Positions 5,925 to 13,475 of a stretch of 64,000 nt of DNA are shown here, in pieces. A model generated the notes under the pieces. The model made no database searches and had not been told where the DNA came from. It was given only the letters and a program-made list of their open reading frames with translations. The first letter of the stretch is position 1. Every line of letters starts with the position of its first letter. The stretch comes from an unicellular cyanobacterium SU3 (GTDB lineage Bacteria > Cyanobacteriota > Cyanobacteriia > Cyanobacteriales > Microcystaceae). The position numbers were made by a program, and so were the translations under genes. Location of the stretch: assembly GCA_002172675.1 (NCBI GenBank), contig NETF01000203.1:1-64000 (forward strand), given 5' to 3'.

Positions 5925-7403
5925 ATGATCTTTACAGAAATTGAACATTTTGTAACAGCTAATTTTAGTCTTTTAGGAGTAACTTGTACTCCTAGTAGTG
6001 TTAGTTCTTTTACCAGAGAATTAACCGCTTATGCTGCTAACTATCCTGATGAGGGTTATGAAGTCTTTTTCTGGACTTATGATAAAGGATTAGGGAAATG
6101 TGGCTCTCAAGAATTTGAGCTACTGCCTAACACAAATGATCCCCTCAATGTCCTTGAACAAATCGAAGATACCCAGGATAAAGCTGTCTATGTCTTGCAT
6201 AATTTTCAACAATTTCTAACAGGGCAAAAGGCAGATCCGTTAGTAGTTGCTAGATTATTTAATCTGGCACATAAACTAAAAACTACCAACCAAACGATTA
6301 TCTTGTTAGAAGAAGACATTAAATTACCAATGTTTGAGGGTTTGATTCATGTATTTGATTATGGCTTACCCAGTGCTGCGGTGATTAAAGCTTTCTTGAA
6401 ACAACTGGTTAATCGGTTGCCACCTGGAATCACCAAACCTCATGTTGGGAATGAACTTGTTAGAAGTTGCCAAGGATTAACGATCGCAGAAATTAACGAT
6501 GCAATCAGGTTCAGTCTCAAGAAATATCCCCAACTTAATAGTGATATTTTAGGCCAACAAGTTAATCAGTTTAAGCTGGCTAAGCTAAAACGATTAGGAG
6601 TAGAATTATCCCATGAGCCTGATGTGAAAGTCGGGGGGTTTAAAACTCTCAAAACATGGTTAACCCGACGAAAGAAGTTATTTGCTTCACCTAATAAGAA
6701 ACTACCTCAACCTAAAGGGGTCATGTTAGTCGGAGTTCCCGGCTGTGGGAAAAGTCTGATCGCTAAGAACATTGGCTCTGAATTGGGAGTACCTGTAATG
6801 CACCTCGATATCAGAAGTTTGTACCATTCGTTATTGGGTGAAACCGAGAAGAACTTAAGAAGAGTTCTCAAAACCGCAGAAGCGATCGCACCTGTTTGCC
6901 TTTGGATCGATGAGATTGAAAAAGCTTTTGATGGAGGATCTAGTACCCATGACGGTGGTGTATCCAAAGGGGTATTTGGTACATTTTTAAACTGGATGCA
7001 GGAGAAACAACAACCGGTCTTTGTCGTTGCTACTGCCAATAAGGTTAATAGCTTGCCACCAGAATTCTTACGCAAAGGTAGATTTGATGAGATATTCTTT
7101 GTTGATTTACCTAATACAGAAGAACGCTCGGATATTCTGGCAATTCACCTCAAAAAGTTTGAGATTAATCTTAGTGTTGAACAGGTGCAAACTTTGGTTA
7201 AGAAGACCGAAGATTTTACCGGTGCTGAAATTGCTTATCTTGTCACTGAAGCTGTGACCTTGGCTCATGCCGAAGAACGACAGTTATCTTTATTAGACTT
7301 AGAAACGGTGCTAAAAGAAATCACACCTCAAGCCGATAGGGATTACGAAAGTATCCAACAAATTCGTAGTTGGGCAAGACTTATGGCACGTCCAGCATCT
7401 TAA
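5925..7403 (+). CDS. Ycf46-like AAA+ ATPase
   Basis: 492 residues with a two-part layout typical of Ycf46. Residues 1-230 form an N-terminal degenerate P-loop-like region (KAVYVLHNFQQFL, then TIILLEEDIKLP) that ends in a helical linker. Residues 235-450 form an AAA+ module: Walker A GVPGCGKS at 270-277, Walker B LWIDEIEKAF at 326-335, sensor-1 VATAN near 370 and an arginine-finger segment LRKGRFDEIF near 382-391. All key residues are present, so ATPase activity is likely. The substrate is unknown. The neighbours (Ycf35, DUF2997, KTSC upstream, HNH downstream) suggest one functional module. Confidence 0.85.
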   Translation: MIFTEIEHFVTANFSLLGVTCTPSSVSSFTRELTAYAANYPDEGYEVFFWTYDKGLGKCGSQEFELLPNTNDPLNVLEQIEDTQDKAVYVLHNFQQFLTGQKADPLVVARLFNLAHKLKTTNQTIILLEEDIKLPMFEGLIHVFDYGLPSAAVIKAFLKQLVNRLPPGITKPHVGNELVRSCQGLTIAEINDAIRFSLKKYPQLNSDILGQQVNQFKLAKLKRLGVELSHEPDVKVGGFKTLKTWLTRRKKLFASPNKKLPQPKGVMLVGVPGCGKSLIAKNIGSELGVPVMHLDIRSLYHSLLGETEKNLRRVLKTAEAIAPVCLWIDEIEKAFDGGSSTHDGGVSKGVFGTFLNWMQEKQQPVFVVATANKVNSLPPEFLRKGRFDEIFFVDLPNTEERSDILAIHLKKFEINLSVEQVQTLVKKTEDFTGAEIAYLVTEAVTLAHAEERQLSLLDLETVLKEITPQADRDYESIQQIRSWARLMARPAS

Positions 7404-7419
7404 CGCAAATAAAGCAAAA

Positions 7420-7456
7420 ATAAACTGTCAGAAATCACCCTGACGGTTATTTTTTT
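7420..7456 (+). terminator. Rho-independent terminator
   Basis: AACTGTCAG pairs with CTGACGGTT (one wobble) and is followed by A and seven T. AGTGAAG follows immediately, but the leader hairpin found elsewhere is missing here. Confidence 0.75.
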
Positions 7457-7479
7457 CAGTGAAGTTAATATTAATTAAA

Positions 7480-8076
7480 ATGCCATATCCTTACTTGTTG
7501 ATGCACCCAAATATCCCGAAACCTTTACATGGAATGCCCCCAAGGGAATTACTTTCTCGAAAGTGGTGGGAGCAAACCAAAGCAACAGCAAAAGCTAAAT
7601 TTAATGCGTGTTGGAGTTGTGGGGTTTCTCCCTCTCAAGCTAAATTTCGGAAGTGGTTAGAAAGCCACGAATGCTTTTCAATCGATTTTAACACTGGCGC
7701 AACTGAATATACAGGAACGGCTGCTTTATGCCATTTTTGTCATAATTTTATTCACGACGGAAGACTCTTTGCCTTATTACAAAAAGGGGAAATTAGTGAG
7801 AAGTATTACCTTAGTATTTTAGCCCACGGAAATACTTTACTTAAAGATTGGTTAGGACTTAAAACAGCTTTTATTAAGCGTCCTTTTCAGCCTAATGATC
7901 CATTCTGTTTTCATCCTGATTGGCATACTGTTCCACAATTTAAGCCTCTCGAATGGAAATTTAATCCTAGTTTACCCGAAGCCACCTGGGAAGATTATCA
8001 CTTAATTCTTGATAGCAAACGATACGAAAGAAAGCATCAAACTTTTCAAAATTGGCAAGAGTTTTACGGGAATTAA
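7480..8076 (+). CDS. HNH-like nuclease domain protein, 198 aa
   Basis: Residues about 38-100 show a zinc-bound HNH-like layout: CWSCG, then SHECFSIDF (His-Glu start of the beta-beta-alpha core), then ALCHFCHNFIHDG, with the final FIH in the position of the metal-binding His. This predicts a metal-dependent endonuclease or a DNA-binding relative. The rest is Trp/Pro-rich and unrecognised. A GTG at 7459 is in frame, but the ATG at 7480 is preferred. It directly follows the AAA ATPase gene and its terminator. Confidence 0.7.
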   Translation: MPYPYLLMHPNIPKPLHGMPPRELLSRKWWEQTKATAKAKFNACWSCGVSPSQAKFRKWLESHECFSIDFNTGATEYTGTAALCHFCHNFIHDGRLFALLQKGEISEKYYLSILAHGNTLLKDWLGLKTAFIKRPFQPNDPFCFHPDWHTVPQFKPLEWKFNPSLPEATWEDYHLILDSKRYERKHQTFQNWQEFYGN

Positions 8077-8084
8077 TCTTAATT

Positions 8085-8178
8085 ATACTACACTGCGAGT
8101 TACAGTAGGGCTACTTTTAAAAGTTTTTATTGATATGACTTTTATTATGTTATGGAGTTGAGACTCACAGCGTAGTAT
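8085..8178 (+). other. Structured intergenic segment, possible leader RNA
   Basis: A 15-nt arm at 8085-8099 pairs with 8164-8178 at 13 positions across 64 nt. The loop contains two smaller hairpins, AGTAG/CTACT and the palindrome ACTTTTAAAAGT. TTTTC and a leader-type hairpin follow. It may be a terminator with a long loop, an attenuator or a small RNA. Confidence 0.35.
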
Positions 8179-8182
8179 TTTC

Positions 8183-8194
8183 TTGCTTTCGCAA
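8183..8194 (+). promoter_or_regulatory. Leader-type hairpin without TGA (copy 7)
   Basis: Stem TTGC/GCAA with loop TTTC, 32 nt before the start at 8227. The expected TGA position reads TAT. Confidence 0.4.
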
Positions 8195-8226
8195 TTGTTT
8201 AATTTATAATTATAGGAGGAAAATTG

Positions 8227-8466
8227 ATGTTTAAGCCTAACTATTTGAGAGTTTTAGATTTATTAGAAAAGGGAGGAACTATTAAACTCAAAGGTTTTAC
8301 TCTAGCCATATCTGAAGACGGAAAGCTCGGATATTTAGGTCAATCTTCTCAACAAGGAGAAGTCCTAATGCTTTTAGATATTCCCATCAATACCTTTATT
8401 GAATGGTGTAATGAATTAGAAGATAAAGATATTCCTTTCACTATTCCTCAGTTGAAGTCTCGTTAA
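8227..8466 (+). CDS. Hypothetical protein, 79 aa
   Basis: Function not recognised. It begins MFKPNYLRVLDLLEKGGTIKLKGFTLAIS, a helix followed by beta strands, and ends in a helix-rich segment with FIEWCNELEDKD. AGGAGGA before the ATG is one of the strongest ribosome sites in the window and fixes the start at 8227; the TTG just before it is not needed. The gene is a single-gene unit between a leader hairpin and a strong terminator. Confidence 0.7.
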   Translation: MFKPNYLRVLDLLEKGGTIKLKGFTLAISEDGKLGYLGQSSQQGEVLMLLDIPINTFIEWCNELEDKDIPFTIPQLKSR

Positions 8467-8477
8467 TAAATATCTCT

Positions 8478-8516
8478 ATAAGTTTGGGATGAAAAGACTC
8501 CCAAACTTATTTTTTT
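8478..8516 (+). terminator. Rho-independent terminator
   Basis: A perfect 12-bp stem (8478-8489 with 8499-8510) is followed by six T. The next leader hairpin begins two bases later. Confidence 0.9.
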
Positions 8517-8517
8517 C

Positions 8518-8544
8518 ATTGCTGACGCAATTCTTCACAGTGAC
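8518..8544 (+). promoter_or_regulatory. Composite hairpin-TGA leader element (copy 8)
   Basis: Stem ATTGC/GCAAT with loop TGAC. AGTGAC places TGA at 8541-8543, 14 nt from the closing G at 8527 and 19 nt before the start at 8562. Confidence 0.6.
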
Positions 8545-8561
8545 ATTTATTCTGTCAAACT

Positions 8562-8939
8562 ATGTTACTAGAAATTAGAACTTTTAACGAAAAAGATTCT
8601 CAAACAATCATCAACCTTCTTTCATCAAAAATTAAAGCTCCTATCAGAACATATAATCTTTTTGATAGTTACTTTGATAAGTGTTTCAATCTTGATCCTC
8701 ATTACTATACTAATATTGAAATAGAAGGAAACTTTTTGGAACTATCTACTAAAATCAAGAAGGTGGTAAAAAAGTGCTGGATAGAAAATGTCCATAATCC
8801 TGAAGAATATGTTAGAGGTTTTCATGCTGAAACTTTACTAGAATATATAACTTTAGTAGGAGGTTTAGAAGTTTATAATAAAATTGTCCGCCAAAGCAAT
8901 TTAATTAAAGAATCAGCAGAACGTTGTGGGGTTATTTAG
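8562..8939 (+). CDS. Hypothetical protein, 125 aa
   Basis: Function not recognised. It is a mixed alpha/beta protein: a first strand (LLEIRTFNEKD), a helix (SQTIINLLSSKI), several Tyr/Phe/Asp-rich segments and a C-terminal helix pair. No Shine-Dalgarno sequence precedes ATG 8562, and the leader is short. The gene may therefore rely on a near-leaderless transcript starting close to the TGA element. It is bounded by a leader hairpin upstream and a 14-bp terminator stem downstream. Confidence 0.65.
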   Translation: MLLEIRTFNEKDSQTIINLLSSKIKAPIRTYNLFDSYFDKCFNLDPHYYTNIEIEGNFLELSTKIKKVVKKCWIENVHNPEEYVRGFHAETLLEYITLVGGLEVYNKIVRQSNLIKESAERCGVI

Positions 8940-8942
8940 ATC

Positions 8943-8980
8943 AATAAAGAAGGTTATTTCTAACCTTCTTTATTTCTTTT
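8943..8980 (+). terminator. Rho-independent terminator
   Basis: A perfect 14-bp stem (8943-8956 with 8961-8974) has loop TTTC and ends in an AT-rich tail with TTTTT. Confidence 0.8.
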
Positions 8981-8995
8981 TAAAGAGGAGAAAAT

Positions 8996-9211
8996 ATGAA
9001 ACAATTATCATTATTTCGTTGGAGTTATTATTTATTAGTTTCTGATGATAATAGCTATTTTTGGGATGGTAAACAATGGACTCGAACTCAGTGGGAAGCC
9101 AAACACTATTTGTTTCATTACTATGCAAAAATAGCTCAAAATACTTTACTAAGGTACAACAAAGAATTTAAGTCTAAACCTAGTAAAATTATTGCTATTT
9201 TTAAAATTTAA
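8996..9211 (+). CDS. Hypothetical protein, 71 aa
   Basis: Function not recognised. Small, basic and unusually rich in Tyr, Trp and Phe (SLFRWSYYLLVSDDNSYFWDGKQWTRTQWEAKHYLFHYYAK). The W-D-G-K-Q-W block looks like two short beta strands. GAGGAG before the ATG supports the start. It has no leader hairpin of its own, so it may be read through from the gene upstream. The size and composition resemble plasmid or phage accessory inhibitors, but this is only an impression. Confidence 0.6.
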   Translation: MKQLSLFRWSYYLLVSDDNSYFWDGKQWTRTQWEAKHYLFHYYAKIAQNTLLRYNKEFKSKPSKIIAIFKI

Positions 9212-9234
9212 CTTAGACAAAAGAGAGTAAAATC

Positions 9235-9294
9235 ATGGAAAATTTCTATGTAGTTTTTTCGCTTTATTTTGATTGCTTTCGCAATTATTTTTAG
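9235..9294 (+). CDS. Possible 19-aa leader peptide
   Basis: ATG 9235 follows AAGAGAG and opens a 19-codon frame rich in Phe and Tyr that ends inside the composite hairpin element (9272-9298). The 36-codon frame at 2841 also ends across such a hairpin, which is why it is noted. The evidence is weak, and the frame may be chance. Confidence 0.2.
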   Translation: MENFYVVFSLYFDCFRNYF

Positions 9295-9298
9295 TGAA
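9272..9298 (+). promoter_or_regulatory. Composite hairpin-TGAA leader element (copy 9)
   Basis: Stem ATTGC/GCAAT with loop TTTC. AGTGAA places TGA at 9295-9297, 14 nt from the closing G at 9281. The flank TTTTTAGTGAAATC is nearly repeated upstream of ssb (39901-39914). Confidence 0.6.
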
Positions 9299-9323
9299 AT
9301 CTATCATTATTTTCACCAAAATT

Positions 9324-9461
9324 ATGCAGAAAACTAAGCAACTCACTTCGCAAAATGATAACCGTTCTCAATCTGATCAACAAAAATTAGAAGAAAGATA
9401 TGAGGAATGGTTAGAAAGAGAAATGCTCCGGCAAGATTACGGAGCTTTCTATAACTATTAA
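9324..9461 (+). CDS. Small hypothetical protein, 45 aa
   Basis: ATG 9324 opens 45 codons encoding a strongly charged peptide with a central helix of acidic and basic residues (QQKLEERYEEWLEREMLRQD). The frame is open upstream, but only through the leader hairpin, so this ATG is preferred. No clear Shine-Dalgarno sequence is present. The function is unknown; such peptides can be inhibitors or partners of larger proteins. Confidence 0.5.
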   Translation: MQKTKQLTSQNDNRSQSDQQKLEERYEEWLEREMLRQDYGAFYNY

Positions 9462-9516
9462 TATTTAGCGTTGGTAACTGTTTAGTGAGGCTATTAGTTA
9501 CTCCCCATAGTTTACT

Positions 9517-9556
9517 GCACTTTTAGTACAAGTTTTCTAAAAGTGCCTTTTTTTTA
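9517..9556 (+). terminator. Rho-independent terminator
   Basis: GCACTTTTAG pairs perfectly with CTAAAAGTGC around a 10-nt loop and is followed by C and eight or more T. Confidence 0.85.
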
Positions 9557-9577
9557 TGTTTTTTTAAGGAGGAAATC

Positions 9578-10186
9578 ATGCCTAACAAAAATGGAGAATT
9601 GTCTCCAAAAGAGTTACAAGTCCGATTTCGCGCTTTGTCGCTTCAAGACTTATGTTACGAAGCTTACCAAATCTTGCAAATTCTTGAGTCTAATGACGAT
9701 GAAGATGGCTTATTTCTCGAACTACAACAATATCTAACCGAAGCCACTCAAGCAAAAGTAGATGGCTATTGTTGGATCGAAAAAGACTTAAAAGCAGAAA
9801 TTGATGAATGGGAAACCAAGAAGAAAAGATTAGCTCGGATGTGCGATGAAGTTATCGAGCGCAAACAAAAGCAACTCGACGGACTTAAGCAAAATCTATT
9901 GAGATTAGCTGAATTCGGACTAATTGATGATTATTTGATCGGCTATAACAAAGCCATCGAAATTCGTCCTAATCCCAAGCCCACAGTGGAGGTTTTTAAA
10001 GAGGCTGATGTACCTGAAATTTATCGGCAACCCAAAATTCAGTGGACGGTGGACAAACAAGCAATCGCTCAAGCTCATCAAGCTGGAAAAGACGTATCAG
10101 CTTTTGCCAGAGTTACTTATGGCAAACAAGTGCGATTCAAGAATGCTCCTCGTAAAAAACGAAAGACAAACGAGGATGAATTATGA
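9578..10186 (+). CDS. Siphovirus Gp157-like protein, 202 aa
   Basis: Matches the layout of the phage Gp157 family. An N-terminal helical part (YEAYQILQILESNDDEDGLF) leads into a long central coiled coil with K/E/D heptads (residues 60-115, including KVDGYCWIEKDLKAEIDEWE). A beta-rich end follows with IEIRPNPKPTVEV, then VPEIYR and a K-QAIAQAHQAGKDVS segment. In phages this family is linked to host resistance and single-strand annealing cassettes, but its function is not firmly known. AAGGAGG gives a secure start. The stop overlaps the next start by four bases. Confidence 0.75.
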   Translation: MPNKNGELSPKELQVRFRALSLQDLCYEAYQILQILESNDDEDGLFLELQQYLTEATQAKVDGYCWIEKDLKAEIDEWETKKKRLARMCDEVIERKQKQLDGLKQNLLRLAEFGLIDDYLIGYNKAIEIRPNPKPTVEVFKEADVPEIYRQPKIQWTVDKQAIAQAHQAGKDVSAFARVTYGKQVRFKNAPRKKRKTNEDEL

Positions 10187-10410
10187 ATAAAGCCAAAATT
10201 AACCGAACTCAACGAAAATTGCTTACTATTCCCATTGGAACCCCTGTCGAAATCAGTTTTGTTCCAGCACCTGTTATTAATGTCGAATTGTATGCTACAG
10301 GAGTTATTGCTGGTGAAGTGGAAAAAGTCAGCATGGTACGACAAGTTTCCGTGCAATTAGACGACGGTAGATTAATTAAGTGGAATGTTGATTACCTTGC
10401 CATAATTTAG
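10183..10410 (+). CDS. Hypothetical protein, 75 aa
   Basis: Function not recognised. A small, probably all-beta protein (EISFVPAPVINVELYATGVIAG, then VSVQLDDGRLIKWNVDYLAI) that looks like a single SH3- or OB-like barrel. It overlaps the Gp157-like stop by four bases (ATGA), so the two are translationally coupled and may act together. A terminator follows. Confidence 0.65.
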   Translation: MNKAKINRTQRKLLTIPIGTPVEISFVPAPVINVELYATGVIAGEVEKVSMVRQVSVQLDDGRLIKWNVDYLAII

Positions 10411-10419
10411 CATTTTTTG

Positions 10420-10449
10420 GGGAGAATTATCTCCCTTTTCTTTTTTTTT
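10420..10449 (+). terminator. Rho-independent terminator
   Basis: GGGAGA pairs with TCTCCC around ATTA, followed by TTTTC and nine T. The next leader hairpin follows without a gap. Confidence 0.85.
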
Positions 10450-10476
10450 GAAGCTGACGCTTCATTACTTATTGAT
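10450..10476 (+). promoter_or_regulatory. Composite hairpin-TGA leader element (copy 10)
   Basis: Stem GAAGC/GCTTC with loop TGAC. ATTGAT places TGA at 10473-10475, 14 nt from the closing G at 10459. The outer stem pairs are swapped (GAA/TTC against TTG/CAA) with pairing kept. Confidence 0.6.
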
Positions 10477-10501
10477 AATGATTATATAGAAGTCAAAAAT
10501 C

Positions 10502-11437
10502 ATGAGCAAATCCAATACCTATGCGTTCGAGGCAGAAAACTTTCCTTTCTTAACCTTGGTTGAAAATCTTAATCAGACCTGGAATACTTTAGGTTTAAAA
10601 GATTTACAACAAGTTGAGCAGGAAGGTTTGTTGAAACTGATTACTGATTCAGGAATGACTGAAAATAGTAATTTTGATCCCAATAGTGTTCTACTCGTTA
10701 AGGCATCTGGGGGGGTTCCTACTGGGGTTTATGGTCCTTGCGTTTTCCGCGATGGTAACATGATTATCCTGCGAGTTGGGGATAATGTTGCACCCGTTAC
10801 TCAGAATAGCGATCGCTTGATTGTAGGAGATTTGCGAGGCAAGATTAGTGTCAAAGCTGCCAAAGATGCCAAAGGAGAAGAATACCCGACAGCCGAAGTT
10901 AACTTTATCAATAGTGATAAAGAAGTGTTTAAAGTTCGCATTTCTTTAGACTATAACAATGATGAATTGTCTGTCGGAGAGCTTGATGCTGCCATCATCA
11001 ACGAAGAACCTATTATTAACTATCTCGGACAAGTGCCTGGACAAGTTATCAAGATGCACGAACTGGGTGTAGGGGAATTTGTCGTCAAAGCTATTTCCTC
11101 AACGAGAACCCAATATGGTGAATCTTTCAAACTCCATCTTGGCGATGGTCGAGTTGTTTGGGCAAGAGGCAATAGTGAGTTGTTATTGCGAGCCGGTCAT
11201 CAAATGAAGCCTGATACCCCCTTAACCTTAATCATCACTGAGATTGAGGAATTCAGCCCTGGCAAATTCTCCGTCACGAATGCTTTAAGAGAGCGTTTAC
11301 CCAAGTTACCAGGAAATACTAATCCTGTAGTCAAAACTCTCGAAGCTCAAGTGTCTTCTTCTGATGAAGATAATAATCATGAAGAGTCTGAGGCTGAGGC
11401 TGAAAGTGATGAGCAAACAGACCGTATCCCATTTTAG
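10502..11437 (+). CDS. OB-like protein with an SSB-type acidic tail, 311 aa
   Basis: Not assigned to a family. The body is rich in beta strands and Gly (residues 65-270), with repeats of the type V-x-x-G-x-(V/F)-V-x-x-(I/V) that suggest two or three OB-like barrels, for example GVGEFVVKAISSTRTQYGES. The end is striking: about 25 acidic residues (SSSDEDNNHEESEAEAESDE) followed by TDRIPF, the D-x-IPF tip by which bacterial SSB recruits repair and replication proteins. This suggests a single-strand binding or SSB-mimicking protein. It has its own leader element and a strong bidirectional terminator. Confidence 0.7.
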   Translation: MSKSNTYAFEAENFPFLTLVENLNQTWNTLGLKDLQQVEQEGLLKLITDSGMTENSNFDPNSVLLVKASGGVPTGVYGPCVFRDGNMIILRVGDNVAPVTQNSDRLIVGDLRGKISVKAAKDAKGEEYPTAEVNFINSDKEVFKVRISLDYNNDELSVGELDAAIINEEPIINYLGQVPGQVIKMHELGVGEFVVKAISSTRTQYGESFKLHLGDGRVVWARGNSELLLRAGHQMKPDTPLTLIITEIEEFSPGKFSVTNALRERLPKLPGNTNPVVKTLEAQVSSSDEDNNHEESEAEAESDEQTDRIPF

Positions 11438-11440
11438 ATA

Positions 11441-11470
11441 AAAAAAGAGTCCCATTCGGGACTCTTTTTT
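11441..11470. terminator. Bidirectional terminator between convergent genes
   Basis: AAAAAAGAGTCCC pairs perfectly with its complement around ATTC, giving an A-tract and a T-tract on both strands. It can stop both the + gene ending at 11437 and the parB transcript ending at 11494. Confidence 0.9.
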
Positions 11471-11493
11471 TCACAAACATTAATTTAATTACA

Positions 11494-12648
11494 CTATAAA
11501 GGTAGTAAAATTTTTTCAATTTCCGCAAGTTTTGATTCTAATAATAATTTCAACTGTTTTAGTTGCTCAGACTCTGTTTCTGTTAAAGTTTCGGGTGTTA
11601 GTTTTTGAATTTGAGAAACAATAGTTTTAATAGTTCGATTAGAGTTAGGAACTTGCTGATATTTATCTCGAATCTCTTTAACTAACTTACGAGTTTGACT
11701 AGCTGAAAGATTATTTTTAAAAACTTGCTGAGTTGTCTTTTTTCTAATTTTATTAGATTCAGTAGATGATAAACCCAAATTTTTAGGGTTTAAAGTTTGT
11801 AAAGCTATTGCTTGGCTACCATTAAGACCTTTTTCTCTTATTGCTTGTTTAAGGTCTTTTGATAAACTCAACATAGGAAAAATATTAGCATCAATGGAAG
11901 CTGGATTAAGTTGTAAATCCAGAAGTACCAATAAAATTGCTTTTTCTTCAGCTTTAAGCTCTAATTTTTCTAAACCTATTTCACATTGATGGTAATCAGA
12001 TGATAATAATTCTGTTATCAGAGATATTTCTTTCTTCTTATTAAACCGACGAATAGTTCTGGAGAGAATTCGGGGGATGTCTTGTTCTTGAATAGATGTT
12101 TTAGAAACGATTTCTAAAAGAATTGCCTCAGCTTTATCTAGAGAATTCAAATCTTCTCGATGTAGACTTGTTAATAAAGCCTTACGATGTAAATCTTGAG
12201 GTTTTTTAATGATAACAGATTCAAGGTGTTGCCAATTATTTTTTTTCCCTCCTCGCCATCTTCTTTCTCCATCAAATATTAAATAATTATTTTCTAGCGT
12301 TTCAATTAAAATGATAGGACTCAATTGCCCTTCTTTTGCTAAAGAAATAGCCATTGCTTCAATACTTTCAGGTAATATTGTTTTTCGGGGTTGTTCAGGA
12401 TTTGGTTTAATTAAATCAATTGGAACGAATTGTTTTCCTGATTGTTTTTCTAATTCTGTTCTTAAATGAACAATTGATTTTTCAAGAGTTTCTGAATGAG
12501 TTTTGCTATCTCTTAATTTATTTACTTCTTCAGTTAATCTCTGAATTTCGCCTTGAGCTTTACTTAATTCTTCTTGAGTTAACTCAAGTTGTTGAGATTG
12601 TTTAGCTCCACTAAACCAATTATCAACTTCAAATTTTTGACCAGTCAT
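11494..12648 (-). CDS. parB: ParB-like partition protein
   Basis: 384 residues with the ParB/Spo0J core near residues 75-200: VPIDLIKPNPEQPRK, then the CTP-binding motif G-x-(L)-SPIILI and FDGERRWRGG (box of the GERRxRA type), then a helix-turn-helix region with LHREDLNSLDKAEAIL. The first 70 residues form a coiled coil, unusual for ParB, which normally starts close to the CTP-binding domain. The C-terminus is a long helical, Leu/Lys/Glu-rich dimerisation segment. The gene follows parA with a four-base gap. It would bind a centromere site; the palindrome upstream of parA is the candidate. Confidence 0.85.
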   Translation of the reverse strand: MTGQKFEVDNWFSGAKQSQQLELTQEELSKAQGEIQRLTEEVNKLRDSKTHSETLEKSIVHLRTELEKQSGKQFVPIDLIKPNPEQPRKTILPESIEAMAISLAKEGQLSPIILIETLENNYLIFDGERRWRGGKKNNWQHLESVIIKKPQDLHRKALLTSLHREDLNSLDKAEAILLEIVSKTSIQEQDIPRILSRTIRRFNKKKEISLITELLSSDYHQCEIGLEKLELKAEEKAILLVLLDLQLNPASIDANIFPMLSLSKDLKQAIREKGLNGSQAIALQTLNPKNLGLSSTESNKIRKKTTQQVFKNNLSASQTRKLVKEIRDKYQQVPNSNRTIKTIVSQIQKLTPETLTETESEQLKQLKLLLESKLAEIEKILLPL

Positions 12649-12652
12649 AATT

Positions 12653-13447
12653 TTAATTCTCTTTTTTAATTAAGTTAACTAAGTTGGAAACAATAGGTGT
12701 AAAATCCCTATTAGCAGGATGGGCTGGCCGATAAATCTGAAGTGGGAAACCCATCCCACTAGCATTAACAAATTCGGTACTTTCTCTTACAGCATCAAAA
12801 GTCGGAATTTTCATACTTTCTAGTTGTTGGGGTAAAGCCGATAAAATTTGCCGATGAGCAGCACGTTTTTTGTCATATTGATTTGGGACAAAACCTAAAA
12901 TCTCTGGATAGGGTTGAAGTCTCAAATATCGACAATGAAAATAATACCATTCCAATAATCTGGCCGATCCCTGTATTGATTTAGGTTCTACTTGAACTGG
13001 AACTAATATATGAGTACAAGCGGTTAAAGCAATCAAAACTAACGGGCCTAGGGTAGCAGGACAATCAAAAATAACTAAATCATGGCTCAATGGATAATCC
13101 AATAAACAATCTTCTAATAAATATGCCCCTCGCTTGTGCAAAACTAATTCATCGGCTGTTTGCGTCAAAGTCATACCACCTTGACACACACTTACATAAT
13201 CAGTTTTATCTTTCCAACAAGACATTAATGGCCAGTTCCCTTTAAAATCTTCTTTTAAAACAGCACTTAAAGTTTCATTCGGTTCTGGCGATGGTAATCC
13301 ACAAAATAACGTTAGAGTCCCTTGAGGATCTAAATCCATCAAGGCTACTTTGTATTTATATCGTGCTACTGCATAAGCTAGATGAACTGCTAAGGTAGAT
13401 TTTCCGCTTCCTCCAGCATTACTAATTATGGCTAGTCTAACTTGCAT
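12653..13447 (-). CDS. parA: ParA-like partition ATPase
   Basis: 264 residues of the MinD/ParA class: deviant Walker A SNAGGSGKSTLA at the start, with the signature Lys replaced by Asn and a GGSGKST core. ALMDLDPQGTLTLF forms switch I and LVIFDCPATLGPL is Walker B. The ADP/ATP-dependent DNA-binding patches are spread over the C-terminal half. No N-terminal HTH is present, so it belongs to the short ParA group, where ParB or another factor represses the operon. It is followed by parB in the same operon. Confidence 0.9.
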   Translation of the reverse strand: MQVRLAIISNAGGSGKSTLAVHLAYAVARYKYKVALMDLDPQGTLTLFCGLPSPEPNETLSAVLKEDFKGNWPLMSCWKDKTDYVSVCQGGMTLTQTADELVLHKRGAYLLEDCLLDYPLSHDLVIFDCPATLGPLVLIALTACTHILVPVQVEPKSIQGSARLLEWYYFHCRYLRLQPYPEILGFVPNQYDKKRAAHRQILSALPQQLESMKIPTFDAVRESTEFVNASGMGFPLQIYRPAHPANRDFTPIVSNLVNLIKKEN

Positions 13448-13475
13448 CTGTTAAGTTTCCTAAAGACTTATGAAG

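Noticed and set aside
7446-7463. AGTGAAG before the HNH gene as another composite leader element
   Set aside because: The distance fits, but the upstream hairpin is the terminator with a G-C closing pair and an 8-nt loop, not the T..C loop hairpin.
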